64,000 nucleotides of DNA, taken from positions 5,642,001 through 5,706,000 of the forward strand of contig CM082590.2 in NCBI GenBank assembly GCA_040954595.2, read 5' to 3'. The stretch is from Balanoglossus misakiensis (Eukaryota; Hemichordata). Positions 1-11,100 of this stretch are shown here, in pieces (position 1 is the first letter of the stretch; each line of letters begins with the position of its first letter). The position numbers and the translations under genes are program-made. The notes below the pieces were generated by a model. It was not told the DNA's origin. It made no database searches and saw only the letters and a program-made list of their open reading frames with translations.

Positions 1-780
1 TGCATGAAACCGTCGAGACTTTTTCAGAGGCCTATTTCTCATCAAAGAAAAAGCTAAAAACCCCATAAACCATATATATTCTGGAAGCTGAGATTTTGAA
101 CTTTTGTTTGAGTTGCAAATATTATTGATCCCCGGAAATGGTGGCGATTTTGGGTGAAAAAAAACATTTTTTGATATTATGTCATGAAATTTAAAATAGG
201 TAAAAAAGTTGACCATGCATCATGCATCTTAATATGTCATTCAAAACTAGAGTACACGTGCAAAAAAACGCTAATTTTGTTTTGCGTTATCTGCTTCCAT
301 TGAGGAGTAACAGCGTTTAAAAGTTAGATTTTCAGAAAATTTGATCAAATTCACGGTGAGTTGTATTGAATCAGAGTTTATTCCCGCCAGGGACACTTTA
401 TCGACAAACAAAACTAGCGTTTTGTTGGATGGGTCATACACAATTCCCTGTCAAAATTTGAGCAAATTCGGCCAACGCAGGGCGAAGCTATTTTAGTCCG
501 AAGTTGTCAAGAGCAGCTAAAATGCAAACTGAGAAAAACGGCTATTTGCATTGTTGACACCTATTTGTTAAGCTGTGAACTCATTCAGAAAAGTGCTATT
601 TGGGGTGATTATGCACCATTTCCGCCAAGACGTATTAGTCAGGATGTGGGTCAGTATTAGGCCTACCGATTTATGTAAAAAAGTAAAATTTGGCAAAAAT
701 CACAACTTTTCATGCAATGCCACCTTAACCCTAACGCTGCCAAGTTGGTTGAAACTGGTTTGATTTCCAGGGTGCCTAGA
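1..780. other. No gene recognised (probable CDK4/6 intron or flank)
   Basis: AT-rich sequence without a convincing coding region. The short open frames show no recognisable domain and no codon bias. Because the CDK4/6 exon near 3 kb is on the minus strand and ends in a splice donor, this stretch would lie in that gene's downstream intron. That placement is an inference. Confidence 0.4.
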
Positions 781-802
781 ATCCTGGCTCCCAGGCCTGT
801 TA

Positions 803-1015
803 GACTGCCAAGTGTGTGTTAATCAGTAGGGCCTATACAAGACCCTCAGACCAATACAGTGCAAACCAGTCTGATTTGGTACATTTTACAGGGGGCTCAG
901 ACTGCCAAGTGTGTGTTACTCAGTAGGGCCTATACAAGACCCTCAGACCAATACAGTGCAAACCAGTACGATTTGGTACATTTTACAGGGGGCTCAGACT
1001 GCCAAGTGTGTCTAA
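803..1015. repeat. 97-bp direct tandem duplication
   Basis: A block that begins with 'gactgccaagtgtgtgtta', continues through 'cagtagggcctatacaagac' and ends in 'acagggggctca' occurs twice in tandem, with a third partial start near 997. The copies are almost identical, so the duplication is recent. An open frame runs through it only because the period carries no stop in that frame; no protein is inferred. Confidence 0.8.
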
Positions 1016-1394
1016 GTACGTATGAGAGCCATGTCAAGACAGTCAATATATGTTTTAGAAGAAAAAATGGCAAATACATATTTTAAGGGACTTGACACTC
1101 AGAACAGGTATGACAGCCAGTAGCATTAGGGATAAGGACACATTGTCCAGTCCCAGAGGTGTAGACAAGTTTCACTGTACAGGAATCTAACACATCCCAC
1201 ACCATTGGATAACATTCCATGCATGTTAATTATAGAACAGTTGTCATCCAATCAATGCTTACGTGTGTGAATTCTGTGTATCAGTAGAAACAAAACACAT
1301 GGAATGTTTTCAATATAGGCACACTGCCACAGTGCCGCCCCATAGAAGACTTCAGTTGTCTGCATTCCATGTTTTCTTCCAGACCAGGCCGATC

Positions 1395-2425
1395 ATTAGC
1401 CTAGCATCTAGCCGTATTTTGTCCGCTTTGCTTCCAAAACTAACGTCTAGCCTCACCCATGCCACTGGCCCAATAAAACCCCATACCCCTTGCTGGGAAT
1501 TGTGATGTTACTAGCGTCCCCTTGAAGTCACTCACATAAACTGAACAATGGTAAATGGGTGTGGATGATAGGCTAGTCTAGTATCTAGCCGTATTTTGTC
1601 CGCTTTGCTTCCAAAACTATCGTCTAGCTTCAACCATGCCACTGGCCCAATAAAACCCCATACCCCTTGCTGGGAATTGTGATGTAACTAGCGTCCCCTT
1701 GAAGTCACTCACATAAACTGAACAATGGTGATTGGGTGTGGATGATAGGCTAGTCTAGTATCTAGCCATATTTTGTCCGCTTTGCTTCCAAAACTAACGT
1801 CTAGCCTCACTCAAAGCCACTGGCCCAATAAAACCCCATACCCCTTGCTGGGAATTGTGATGTTACTAGCGTCCCCTTGAAGTCACTCACATAAACTGAA
1901 CAATGGTGATTGGGTGTGGATGATAGGCTAGTCTAGTATCTAGCCATATTTTGTCCGCTTTGCTTCCAAAACTAACGTCTAGCCTCACTCAAAGCCACTG
2001 GCCCAATAAAACCCCATACCCCTTGCTGGGAATTGTGATGTTACTAGCGTCCCCTTGAAGTCACTCACATAAACTGAACAATGGTGATTGGGTGTGGATG
2101 ATAGGCTAGTCTAGTATCTAGCCATGTTTTGTCCGCTTTGCTTCCAAAACTAACGTCTAGCCTCACTCAAAGCCACTGGCCCAATAAAACCCCATACCCC
2201 TTGCTGGGAATTGTGATGTTACTAGCGTCCCCTTGAAGTCACTCACATAAACTGAACAATGGTAAATGGGTGTGGATGATAGGCTAGTCTAGTATCTAGC
2301 CGTATTTTGTCCGCTTTGCTTCCAAAACTAACGTCTAGCCTCACTCAAAGCCACTGGCCCAATAAAACCCCATACCCCTTGCTGGGAGTTGTGATGTAAC
2401 CTATCATCCACACCCATTTACCATT
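1395..2425. repeat. 178-bp tandem array ending in an inverted repeat
   Basis: About 5.6 copies of a 178-bp unit; the word 'gatgatagg' recurs at 1563, 1741, 1919, 2097 and 2275. Units differ by only a few bases. The array ends in a 26-bp sequence (2400-2425) that is the exact reverse complement of 2258-2283 in the last unit. The final unit therefore looks like a small element with terminal inverted repeats, and the array may derive from such an element. It would lie in the intron downstream of the CDK4/6 exon. Confidence 0.85.
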
Positions 2426-2797
2426 TCAACCACCCACTATTCTTTGGAAAATTAATTATTTTTTAACCTTCAATTGTTTGACCACTGATTAAAATGCATG
2501 CGTTGATATTGTGTATTTTTCATGAAGATATCTGCAACTTAGACCTTCCAAGGTATTCAGAACTCACTGATTTTATTGTGTGTGACCTTAAACAGTTCAA
2601 TTCTATCATAAATATCACCTAAACTACATGCTGATAGTGCATACAGTTCATGCCATGCAAACATGCCCCTGAAAAATTATTCAAGAACTTTGAGTGGCCA
2701 TTTTTGTGTTATGTTATTTTTATTCTATTAGTTTGTCTTTTCACAAATCATATTTATTTTTTTCTGGTCGAACTGATAGAGTGATTACGGTACTTAC
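2426..2797 (-). other. Intron sequence next to the CDK4/6 exon
   Basis: AT-rich, non-coding sequence. On the minus strand the donor GTAAGT (2792-2797) directly follows the CDK4/6 exon, so this stretch is the beginning of that intron. Nothing else is recognisable in it. Confidence 0.6.
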
Positions 2798-3033
2798 CGC
2801 ACAATGTTCGGGTGTTCGAAATTCTCCAGTTGTTTCAACATGGCGATCTCCCGGATGGTAGACATAGGCATTCCATCTTCTCCGGTCTGTATACGAACTT
2901 TCTTCAATGCAACAATCCGTCCACTCTCTATGTCGCGCGCCTTGTAGACTGTCCCATAAGCCCCGGTGCCAATCTCTGCCACCTCCTCATACTTCTTCTT
3001 GACCATATTTAAATGTTGGCGGATAAGATTCAT
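2798..3033 (-). CDS. Cyclin-dependent kinase 4/6, first coding exon (partial)
   Basis: The exon encodes the N-terminal lobe start of a CDK4/6-family kinase, the cyclin D partner that phosphorylates RB proteins at the G1/S transition. The 78 complete codons show the glycine-rich loop ([14 protein letters not shown]), the ATP-site lysine in VALKKVRIQ, and the cyclin-binding helix in its CDK4/6 form (MSTIRE after TGEDGMP, where CDK1/2 have PSTAIRE). The end reads FEHPNIVR, as in CDK4/6 just before the usual 'LFDVC'. The exon closes in phase 2 at a consensus GTAAGT donor, which argues against a retrocopy. The most upstream ATG (3033) gives a short N-terminal extension; a second ATG at 3006 precedes VKKKYEEV. 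A possible acceptor (ttgtag) lies about 40 bp upstream, so a 5' UTR exon junction is plausible. The remaining exons are outside the window. Confidence 0.93.
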
Positions 3034-3225
3034 TGTGTCGTCCTGATTGTCACAACCACAGACTACCGGCTACAAAGTCATATCCATATGTCTTATCCTC
3101 TTGAAGGCCACCATTTCTATACCATCACAGCCAATACCAGCAAATCTGTGAAATTACCATATAAAAAGTCATTGTCAATGACCTAGTCTCCACTGGATCA
3201 ACAGCAGTGGTTTTGTTACGAGCAG

Positions 3226-3530
3226 TACTGAGGTTAGGCCCCCCCCCCAAAAAAATGTGCTCTTCCAATTACATGGTTTTCAAAAATAGTGTCGGTAGGT
3301 AGGGAATTTTTTTTTTTTTTTTGCGATTTTTTTATTTCTCTGGGAACTGTTGTGTAGAAGAATGACGTCATAGTTCTCGCATGATTCGCGCAATTATGAT
3401 CTATTTCCTATATTTCACATTGTTATTTTTACTTCCGGGTTTACGAAGCTCTAAAAAGTTTAGGGTCGGCGGGTTAAAATTAGGGTAGGTCGGGTAATCG
3501 GAACAGCACATATATTTTTATTTGGCAAAG
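3226..3530. repeat. MITE-like dispersed repeat with imperfect inverted ends
   Basis: The left part has 'atgtgctcttccaattac' and the right part has 'gtaatcggaacagcacat', its near reverse complement. The interior includes poly-T and a block around 'acttccgggtttacgaagc'. A shortened copy lies at about 3740-3840, and an inverted, interrupted copy at about 5605-5800 plus 6604-6630. It is probably a non-autonomous DNA transposon; superfamily not assigned. Confidence 0.6.
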
Positions 3531-3548
3531 TTCGACCACACACACCTC

Positions 3549-3693
3549 CAAGAACAAAGTCTCTCTCTCGCTGCCCTTTTTCCATTAAATATGCCTGATA
3601 CAATACACAGTTTATGTTATTCTACATGTGGATATACATGTATAGTGAATCAAGTTCAACCACACACAACTTCAATCCCGCTTGTAGACACGG
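3549..3693. repeat. Dispersed repeat, copy 1
   Basis: The block from 'gaacaaagtctctctctcgc' through 'tctacatgtggatata' to 'cacttgtagacacg'-like sequence recurs at 51706-51841 in the same orientation and, more divergent, inverted at about 3838-3950. Spread over 48 kb with good conservation, it is a mobile or recently dispersed sequence. No coding content was seen. Confidence 0.7.
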
Positions 3694-3837
3694 TCTCTAC
3701 CATTTATTCATTTTGGGGGATTTTAACTCTCATATCCTACTGAGGTTAGGCCCCCCCCCCCCCAAAATGTGCTCTTCCAATTATATGGTTTTCAAAAATA
3801 GTGTCGGTAGGTAGGGAATTTTTTTATTTCTCTTGGA

Positions 3838-3950
3838 ACATTGATTCACTATATATCCACATGTACATTAACATACATGTAAACAGTGTCTTGTGTCAAA
3901 CATATTACTGGAAAAAGGGCAGTTAGAGAGAGAGTTTGTCCCTTTAATTA
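3838..3950. repeat. Inverted copy of the 3549-3693 repeat
   Basis: Read as reverse complement, this block matches 3549-3693 (agaga-rich end, 'tccacatgta', 'ttgattcactat'). With the copy at 3549 it forms a spaced inverted pair. Sequence between the pair includes the second short copy of the 'gtgctcttccaatta' repeat. Confidence 0.55.
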
Positions 3951-4163
3951 AAGAATATTTTGTGACTTGTTTTTTTACTTTTAATTAAAAAACTCACTGT
4001 AATAAGAAATTGAACAAATGACATGTTAACTGTATTTTATGACTTTCATTTTTTCTCAAAAACTCATTCAACTTTGTTCACATTTTGTATTTTTTTCTGT
4101 AACAAAATTTCATGATGACCCAGAATCACCTTTCATTTCAAATCAAAAAAGTTCATCTGTGTG

Positions 4164-4660
4164 GTAGCTGTCAAATAGATTATCTACAATAATAACGGAG
4201 CTCTTCTATTTGCATATCTGGCGCTTTTTTTCCCATGATTCAAATTACAGTAAACGCCACATTGGAAATTCTGCCAACTTTCCCTCGATTTTGTAAAAAA
4301 TCGCGCGACTTATACATGGCGAATATTTTTTTTTTTTTTCTGAAAGAGTGACCTCAAAGCTAGAAAATTATGTAGAAATCAGCTAGGCCGGATTTCCCCT
4401 TTAATGTACAGTGTTTCATCCAAGATGGCATCAACAGGGGGGATAGGTCCCCCCATTGCCAGAATATTTTTTTTCGAGGGAGGGGGGGGGGGGGTAGCTG
4501 TCAAATAGATTATCTACAACGATAACAGAGCTCTTCTATTTGCATATTAATGTACAGTGTTTCATCCAAGATGGCATCAACAGGGCAGGGGGGATAGGTC
4601 CCCCATTGCCAGAATATTTTTTTTTTCGAGGGAGGGGGGGGGGGGTCCGCTTTGGCATGG
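4164..4660. repeat. Local direct duplication with G-rich tracts
   Basis: 'gtagctgtcaaatagattat' appears at about 4164 and 4494, and 'gtacagtgtttcatccaaga' at about 4405 and 4551. Each of the latter is followed by a G-run ('gggaggggggg'). The two overlapping direct duplications suggest slippage or an insertion-linked duplication. No gene is seen. Confidence 0.7.
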
Positions 4661-5600
4661 GGGAATGTAATATATCCAACATGTGAGTCACATCACTTTA
4701 AGAGGTGCTGGTCCCCCCCCCCCCCCGGCAATGTCCAACGGGGTGTCAATATGTCAACAGGGGGTGAATCCCCCACCCCACCCCAGCCACGAGCCAGGAT
4801 GAAACACTGGCTGTATGCACATAGATGAAGCTAAATACACTATAGAACTATATTGCAATCTTGTTTAAATATTTATGATACTGCAATGCATTGTTTTGTA
4901 GTGGGACTTTTACAAACATTGTGAAATTCTACGAACTCTGTCCTAAATACCGCGTTTTAATGGACAGTGGTTTTGTTTCTGGGACGTGTGATGACCTGGT
5001 CGCTGGTTTGGACATACCACTCTGGCCACAACTTGGTGACCTCTGGACTGACAGGACAAACAAACGCTGAGTTGAAGGCAAAGCTCCTTTGTTTACCAAC
5101 ACCACCCCCAATCGCCATAGCTGGCTGTATGTTTTACTGTATCGTCACCAGGCAGTTTTTCAACGACGATGGAAACATCCAAACATGTGCCACACCACTG
5201 TGTGTGAAAACCCGACAATCAGGAAATCGGGGCGATGCATAGACCAGCTGTTTGGGGGCAGGGGTGGGTCTGCGTTCGAGGAAGACATTGTCAGGACATG
5301 TCCCATCATGGACCGTTCACCTCTCACGTGGCAAAGAAGCAACTAAACTTACCTGGTTTACACTAACTCTTGTAACTTATCTTGTGGGGGAAGACGGTCC
5401 GATCTTGTGTCCAAATCTTTACCGATCCACGAAAACAGAGATCGAGATCCGCAATGTTATACAAAATGAAGTCTTCAAGAAACCGTGTAAGTTTTGACCC
5501 CCTTTGAGTGCTGTATCGTAACGTAGATGGCGCACTTTGGGATGGGACATTGTATGATTGTATACAGTCATGCAAATTGCACAATCTGACCCCACCTTTA
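4661..5600. other. Unassigned sequence with a short open stretch
   Basis: No gene is supported. A plus-strand frame around 4900-5062 reads TNIVKFYELCPKYRVLMDSG and then stops at 5069. The DSG triplet is reminiscent of an aspartic-protease active site, but nothing else in the frame supports a protease. The stretch is flanked by copies of dispersed repeats, so it may be old transposon debris. Confidence 0.3.
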
Positions 5601-5803
5601 TCTGACCCTGAACTTTTTAGAGCTTCATAAACCGGAAGTACAAATAACGATGCAAAATATACAAAATCTATGAAAATTGCGAGAATCACGCAAGAACGTT
5701 AACTATGACGTCATTCTTCTACACGACGGCGGCTAAAGATATAAAAAAATTGCAAAATTATTTTTTTCCCTACCTACCTACCCTAGTTTTGAAAACCATG
5801 TAA

Positions 5804-6603
5804 GGCTGCATTCACAAACACCTCTGGAGGGGGGGGGGGCAGGAGAATTGAGGGGGGGGGGTTTGAAAAAATTGAGTGTATGTAAGGGGGGGATTTGAAA
5901 TAATTTAAGGACTGAAAGGGGGGGACTTGAAAACTTTGATGATTAAATATTTATTTTGAGTCCACAAAAATGCAGTTTCGCGCCCTTTATTTTAAAAAAA
6001 ATTCTAATGTGGGAGGGGGACACCCCCTCCCACACCCACCCCCTCCATTCATCAACACCTTTCAGTCATTGACTGGTTTATCTAGTGTCCCAGGTCAGGG
6101 GACTTGCCCCACCCCATGATAACATTGAGCGGCGATGGTTAAATTTGTCCTCCCCAACATACCGATAGTTGAGTTAATTTGCTTTTGCCGGGTTCATTAA
6201 AATGCAGCTTTGAGCTCTGTATTTTATAAAATCTTCTTACGTGGGAGGGGGACACCCCCTCCCAAACCCACCCCCTTCGATTCTTGGTTTACAATGTCTC
6301 CAAACACAGTAATACAAATACTTAAAAAATAAATACAATGTTCAGTTTTAATACCCACTGATGAGGGGAAACATCAGTTTCAAATTCTTTTCATGGGAGC
6401 GCTGTTTTTCTTTTTTACAAGATAGATAGGTGATGTGTTTTGCTCTGTGAAAAAAATGGGGGGGATTTCAAAATTTTGGCAGTTCGGAAGGGGGGGATTT
6501 GAAAAAATTTCGGGTTGTTGAGGGGGGCATGTGAAAATTAACGGTAAAAAAATTTGAATTCTCCCGCCCCCCCCCCCCTCCAGAGGTGTTTGTGAATGCA
6601 GCC
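5804..6603. mobile_element. MITE-like DNA transposon, copy 1 (TAA target duplication)
   Basis: The 800-bp element is bounded by inverted repeats that start GGCTGCATTCACAAACACC (about 27 bp per arm) and flanked by TAA on both sides (5801-5803, 6604-6606). It sits in an inverted copy of the 3226-3530 repeat, and the uninterrupted copy there provides the empty site (ccatgTAAttgg against ccatgTAA-element-TAAtcgg). The three-base TWA duplication is typical of PIF/Harbinger elements, but no transposase is present, so the superfamily is a suggestion. The interior is a mosaic of G- and C-runs around 'gaaattttg' motifs. A second copy lies at 29284-30057 in the opposite orientation. Confidence 0.88.
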
Positions 6604-6750
6604 TAATCGGAACAGCACATATTTTTTTATTCCGTTCAGTGTTTGCGTGAATTGTATCTCAAAACCTTTCCGGATGTGTAAGACATCCTGTACAATTAAT
6701 ATTTTTTTATTATGATGATGATTTACGGAGCTGCATTGAAGTGGGTGCTG

Positions 6751-6834
6751 CCACAGGCGCTTGTATAGATGCTATTTCAGTTTTTTTATTAATTGTAAAT
6801 TAATTGTAGGCCTATACCCCACTGGGCTCTTTAT

Positions 6835-6885
<51 letters not shown>

Positions 6886-7041
6886 ACAAAATTAAGACCA
6901 AATGTCATGTTCTAGGCCGAACATAGCGAGAACGCTCGTTTGACGCAAATTCGGGAGATCGTCTAAGCTACTGATTTATCGGTTTTAGTCACTTTACAAT
7001 TAATAAAAAAACTGAAATAGCATCTATACAAGCGCCTGTGG
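6751..7041. mobile_element. 291-bp inverted-repeat element with (GA)n core
   Basis: Near-perfect inverted arms of about 47 bp start 'ccacaggcgcttgtatagat' on the left and end 'gcgcctgtgg' on the right. A (GA)n microsatellite lies in the interior (6837-6880). I could not settle a target duplication. It is probably a MITE. Confidence 0.75.
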
Positions 7042-7082
7042 TCCCATTTATTTCTAACCGGAACATTCTGTTTTTTTTTTCT

Positions 7083-7190
7083 TTGCAGCGTAAACACCCC
7101 GGGGGACACTTGGCAGTGAAACTCTCAAACATAAAATCAATTGTCGGTCAAAATCCGGCTTCAAAAGTCGTCGGTCCTTTTAATATTTTG
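7083..7190. repeat. ~100-bp direct repeat, copy 1
   Basis: The block around 'tcaattgtcggtcaaaatcc' after 'acaccccgggggacac' recurs at about 7765-7860 with the same order ('acaccccggggggagac', 'tcggtcaaaatccggct'). The two copies lie about 675 bp apart in direct orientation. They flank the tiny element at 7481-7554. Confidence 0.7.
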
Positions 7191-7480
7191 CCAAACAGCT
7201 GTATGACCTGTAGCTCACGAGAATTCCTGACTTTATCACGATCTGGTTGAAAAATGTTTGTAGCTACTTGATTGTGGTGGAGTGTTTTTTTCTGCCGACT
7301 AAACAAACATTCTGTGCTATATATTAAGTGTGGTGAGTGGTTTCCGTCAAAGTCTATACGCGTAAAGCTAATAGAACAAACAGTATTTCATCTTTACGAC
7401 CAAAAATAAACTGCTTCTGATACGTACCTGTACATACCAATAAACTTCAAACGAAACCATCAAAATATCAGCTCAGTTGC

Positions 7481-7554
7481 CAATCTGATTAAAATCAGAT
7501 GTAGCATAAAAAAAACCAAGTCGCCGTTCCCTACATCTGATTTTAATCAGATTG
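7481..7554. mobile_element. 74-bp palindromic mini-element with 9-bp target duplication
   Basis: 24-bp perfect inverted arms (left CAATCTGATTAAAATCAGAT..., right its reverse complement ending CAGATTG) enclose a 26-bp loop. CTCAGTTGC occurs immediately on both sides (7472-7480 and 7555-7563). A 9-bp duplication is typical of Mutator-like elements, although 8-bp hAT-like insertion plus a chance match is possible. It could not encode anything and must be mobilised in trans. Confidence 0.8.
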
Positions 7555-7764
7555 CTCAGTTGCGGGCGCGCACGCATGCGTAGACATCGCCTTTAGGCCT
7601 ACTGCTCAAGACGAAATCGTAAAGTTAACACTGACCCAGCTTTATTGCAGTTCTCGTCCACACCAAACAAACCCACGGAATATTTTATTCTTTGTTCGTT
7701 GAGGACGTCGCGTTTATGCTGAGTTTATTGGCTATACACTTTATTGTTCCATGACGCCCGTGCG

Positions 7765-7860
7765 TATTACACCCCGGGGGGAGACTCAGCTGTAAAAACT
7801 CCAAAACACAAACTCAATTGTCGGTCAAAATCCGGCTTTAAAAGTCGTCCTTTTAGTTCT
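7765..7860. repeat. ~100-bp direct repeat, copy 2
   Basis: Partner of 7083-7190. An open frame passes through it, but the frame is not conserved between copies. Confidence 0.65.
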
Positions 7861-7929
7861 AAAATGGTAAAAAGACTTCATTCTATCCAAAATCGGTGTG
7901 TCAAAAGTCTAGACAAGGCCATAACGTGA

Positions 7930-8156
7930 GTGCCCCACCTGGGTTCAAAATTAGTAGTCTGTTCCCCCCTGCCCCTCATTTATTTGAAGTCGCCCATTTC
8001 CTCCTAAATCACGTGACAAGACGACGCCATCTTGGAACCAAAGGAGTTTCACTTGTCCAACCTGGAGTTATATAACTGGACGTTCGAACAAAAGACGGGT
8101 GTTAAATGATGTAATTTGTGAATGAATGCCAAGGCCAATGTTAATGACATATAACA
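7930..8156 (+). promoter_or_regulatory. Putative promoter / 5' UTR of the ROCO gene
   Basis: The segment upstream of the proposed first coding exon is less AT-rich than its surroundings. It includes CACGTGAC (E-box-like) and GACGCCATCTTGGA (matches the YY1-type core GCCATCTTG common near metazoan start sites). Upstream ATGs at about 8108 and 8132 would give only short uORFs. No TATA box is clear. Inferred from position and motifs only. Confidence 0.35.
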
Positions 8157-8186
8157 ATGGCATCCCAGGAAGATAAAGATCCAGAG
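8157..8186 (+). CDS. Proposed first coding exon of the ROCO gene
   Basis: ATG starts a ten-codon stretch ([10 protein letters not shown]) that ends at a consensus GTAAGT donor in phase 0. That is the phase required by the next recognised exon at 22912, which opens with [10 protein letters not shown]. An acidic short leader before the first ankyrin repeat is plausible. The exon is too short for homology evidence, so the call rests on the ATG, the donor, the phase match and position. If right, the CACTA element begins only 172 bp into intron 1. Confidence 0.5.
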
Positions 8187-11100
8187 GTAAGTGACCCTTG
8201 AACTGAACGGGCAACAGTTTCTGAGTTTGTAGAAGTCCGTCTCTGGTCATGGACGCCCATAATCTAATCAACAGGTGTTTCAGAATAAATATCCGTCTGC
8301 TGAGATTATTCATGTTTCGGGTGGACTGAAACTTTTGATGGACAAAATTTACAAATTACACTGCATGAAAACCCTATAATACTTACAATATAAGCATGGA
8401 CAATCGCCTGTATTTTAGTTGAATACAGTCTAGTCCATTGTTAATATAGAAAGTATTCACTGTGAATACAGATATATTCATAATGGATAGACAAGTATAA
8501 GCACTATTCTGTATACCATCTAATACACTGCAAGAATTCATCAGTATTTTTCAAAGAATAAAGATTTGGACTTGTCTGTATTCATCTGTGCTTTTGGAAA
8601 AACAGACATGAATTCGTGTGATTTTTTCATGGTTCCATATTGATTCATGACTGATTTAACATCAAATTAATGATTTTTGATCTTCGCTTCTTCATTAAAT
8701 TTATCCTGCGATTTTCTTCATCTAGGGCATACTGTTTATTTGCAGAATTACCCCATGTACATGTAATTGATAGCATTCCAGTAAATCTTTCAGCACAATC
8801 GATCCTGATGTCAGGCTACAGGCAGAAAAATTAACTGGTTGAATTTTATCAGTATTGTATAAACGTCTGCAAATATATCATGGGTCATACGGGAATACAG
8901 ACTGACCAAAGCTGTGACACAAGACAAGACATCTCCCATCCACACATCCTCTCATGCTATTAGTACATTCATGCCAACAATAAAAAATAATGAAGAGGGT
9001 AAATTTTTCATTATTCACTTTTTATTATTATTCATAAATAAATTACAATAAAAAAGATAGCTGTTAAAATCAAACTTAAATAAGAGATTAACTCCACAAA
9101 TTTTTTTCAGTTTTTACATATTGCAATATTATAAAAATGGCAGGAAATTTAAGATGAAGAATAAAAAGATATCCTGAGATTGAAAATAATGGTGACAATT
9201 TCAAGCTTCGGCAATTTAAATGTTACTGAGGTTCAACATAGTTTTCTGAATAAACATTGATTGGACGGGACCGGGATGATGGAGTTGCTGAGCGTTGCCT
9301 TTTTTTGACTAGTCTGCCTAAAATTCCCTTTTCCTCTAGTCTCCTGTCAAGTGTTTTGATCAGTTCATTAAGGGGTGCAGCTCTCCAGGCCGGCGTCTTG
9401 ACTACGACTGTGTTCTCTGATTCACCAACTTCCTCGTCCGACATTAGTTCCGCCTTTACCCTTGCCCAGAATTCTTTCTCATCTGCATTGATGACCCTTT
9501 CTCTCCTTTTTAATGTCTGAAAATAAAAAAAATGAACTGTATTAATATTTTTAAAAAATCTAACATATCAAGTCAAATTTTTCTTTGAATGGCATTTCGT
9601 ATCATGGTGAACCTGCCTGCTGGAAGATGCCTCTTGAATGACATTTACTCATGCTTTGCTGATGTAGTGACATCATTTAAAAATCTACCAGGAACTGTTG
9701 CATTAAGGCATATATGTACAGACCGGAAATGCATTTTGCTTATTAGATAAATTAGCAAATGACTTGTAAATAGCATAAAGTAATTACCTGCCATCTTGTA
9801 GCATGCCCCTTCCGTCTGATCTTGTTTTTCTCCCTCAGAGCTAAATCTGCACCTTCTCTATATTTTAATCTTGTATTTTCGTAATTTCTCCTAATTGCCA
9901 CTGCAAATAGTAAAAAAGAATGTTAATAACTGTTAATGACAACATTCATTCATTTCATTGTATTGCTTTTTTTAAACATTAATCTTACAAGTTCAGTAGC
10001 ACAACAGGAAAAAGTAGGAAAAAGAATAAGGTACAATCATTGTCACAATGGCTTGCCTATTGTTGCGCCCACGGTGCTAGAGTTGCTTCCTTAAGCTATT
10101 TCACAGTAACTTCCTTTGTATTAAGTTTATTTTTACACAAAAAGACAAACTTACTCTTGTATTCTTTTTCTGTAAATTTATTGCTAAACTTCAGGGACAG
10201 CTCACTCATCATCTTTTCCCTGACTGCAACATTATGCATTGTATTCCACCTGTAGCAATGGTATGAAAGGTAAATATTAATATATAAAACATGTTATTCA
10301 TCCCAAATCATTTACATTGAATTGACTTTTATAGCCAGCAAAGGCAATTTTATCCCGATCAACTTCCCCATATAATTTGACACTTTTCACTGTTGAGATA
10401 TTGTAACTAGTTGCTGAAAATCCCAGCTCTATAATATAAAAGCTTAAATACGCTATAAAAATACCATTGTCCAATCTCAGGAGCTATTTTGCTTTGGATG
10501 ACACCATAAACAGTGATATTTTCTTGGAAAACAGCCAACGCAATACAAAATCAAAGTTGTACATTTATTATTTCCAAGCACCCGTTACATTTTTTCAAGA
10601 GACTTTCAGGAGTGTATAAAACAAACATTGCAATCGGAGGTCATATAAGATATTACTGTAGTCACTTAAGTATTGATTTTTCAAAAGCACTTATTATACT
10701 TACCCATCTGGAACTCTAAACTGCACTTCATCTCCACCATTGGCCTGAATGTTTTTTATCTTCATCTGTTTAAAAGAAATATAAACAAGAAATGTCAAGA
10801 ACTAACTTCTTTCTTTCTGATCAACAGCTGTTACAAAATTTATATCTTGGGGTCAGAGGAATGCAAAAAATTATGTACAAAAGAGACATACTGTGTTTCT
10901 GCCATCTTGGAAAATGGCATAGCATTGTGGGACGATTGAGGGGGGGGGAGAAGCCATGTCACTCAAGCAATGGCATCCTAGTGTAGGCATCGTATCAAGA
11001 AACATAGCTAAGTTTCTTGATATGGTGTCTACACTAGAATGCTATGGCTTGGGTGACATGGCTTCCCCACCGTCAATCGTCCCACAATGCTATGCCATTT

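Noticed and set aside
4900-5068. Possible retroelement protease (DSG motif)
   Set aside because: A single triplet, with no flanking family motifs and an early stop.
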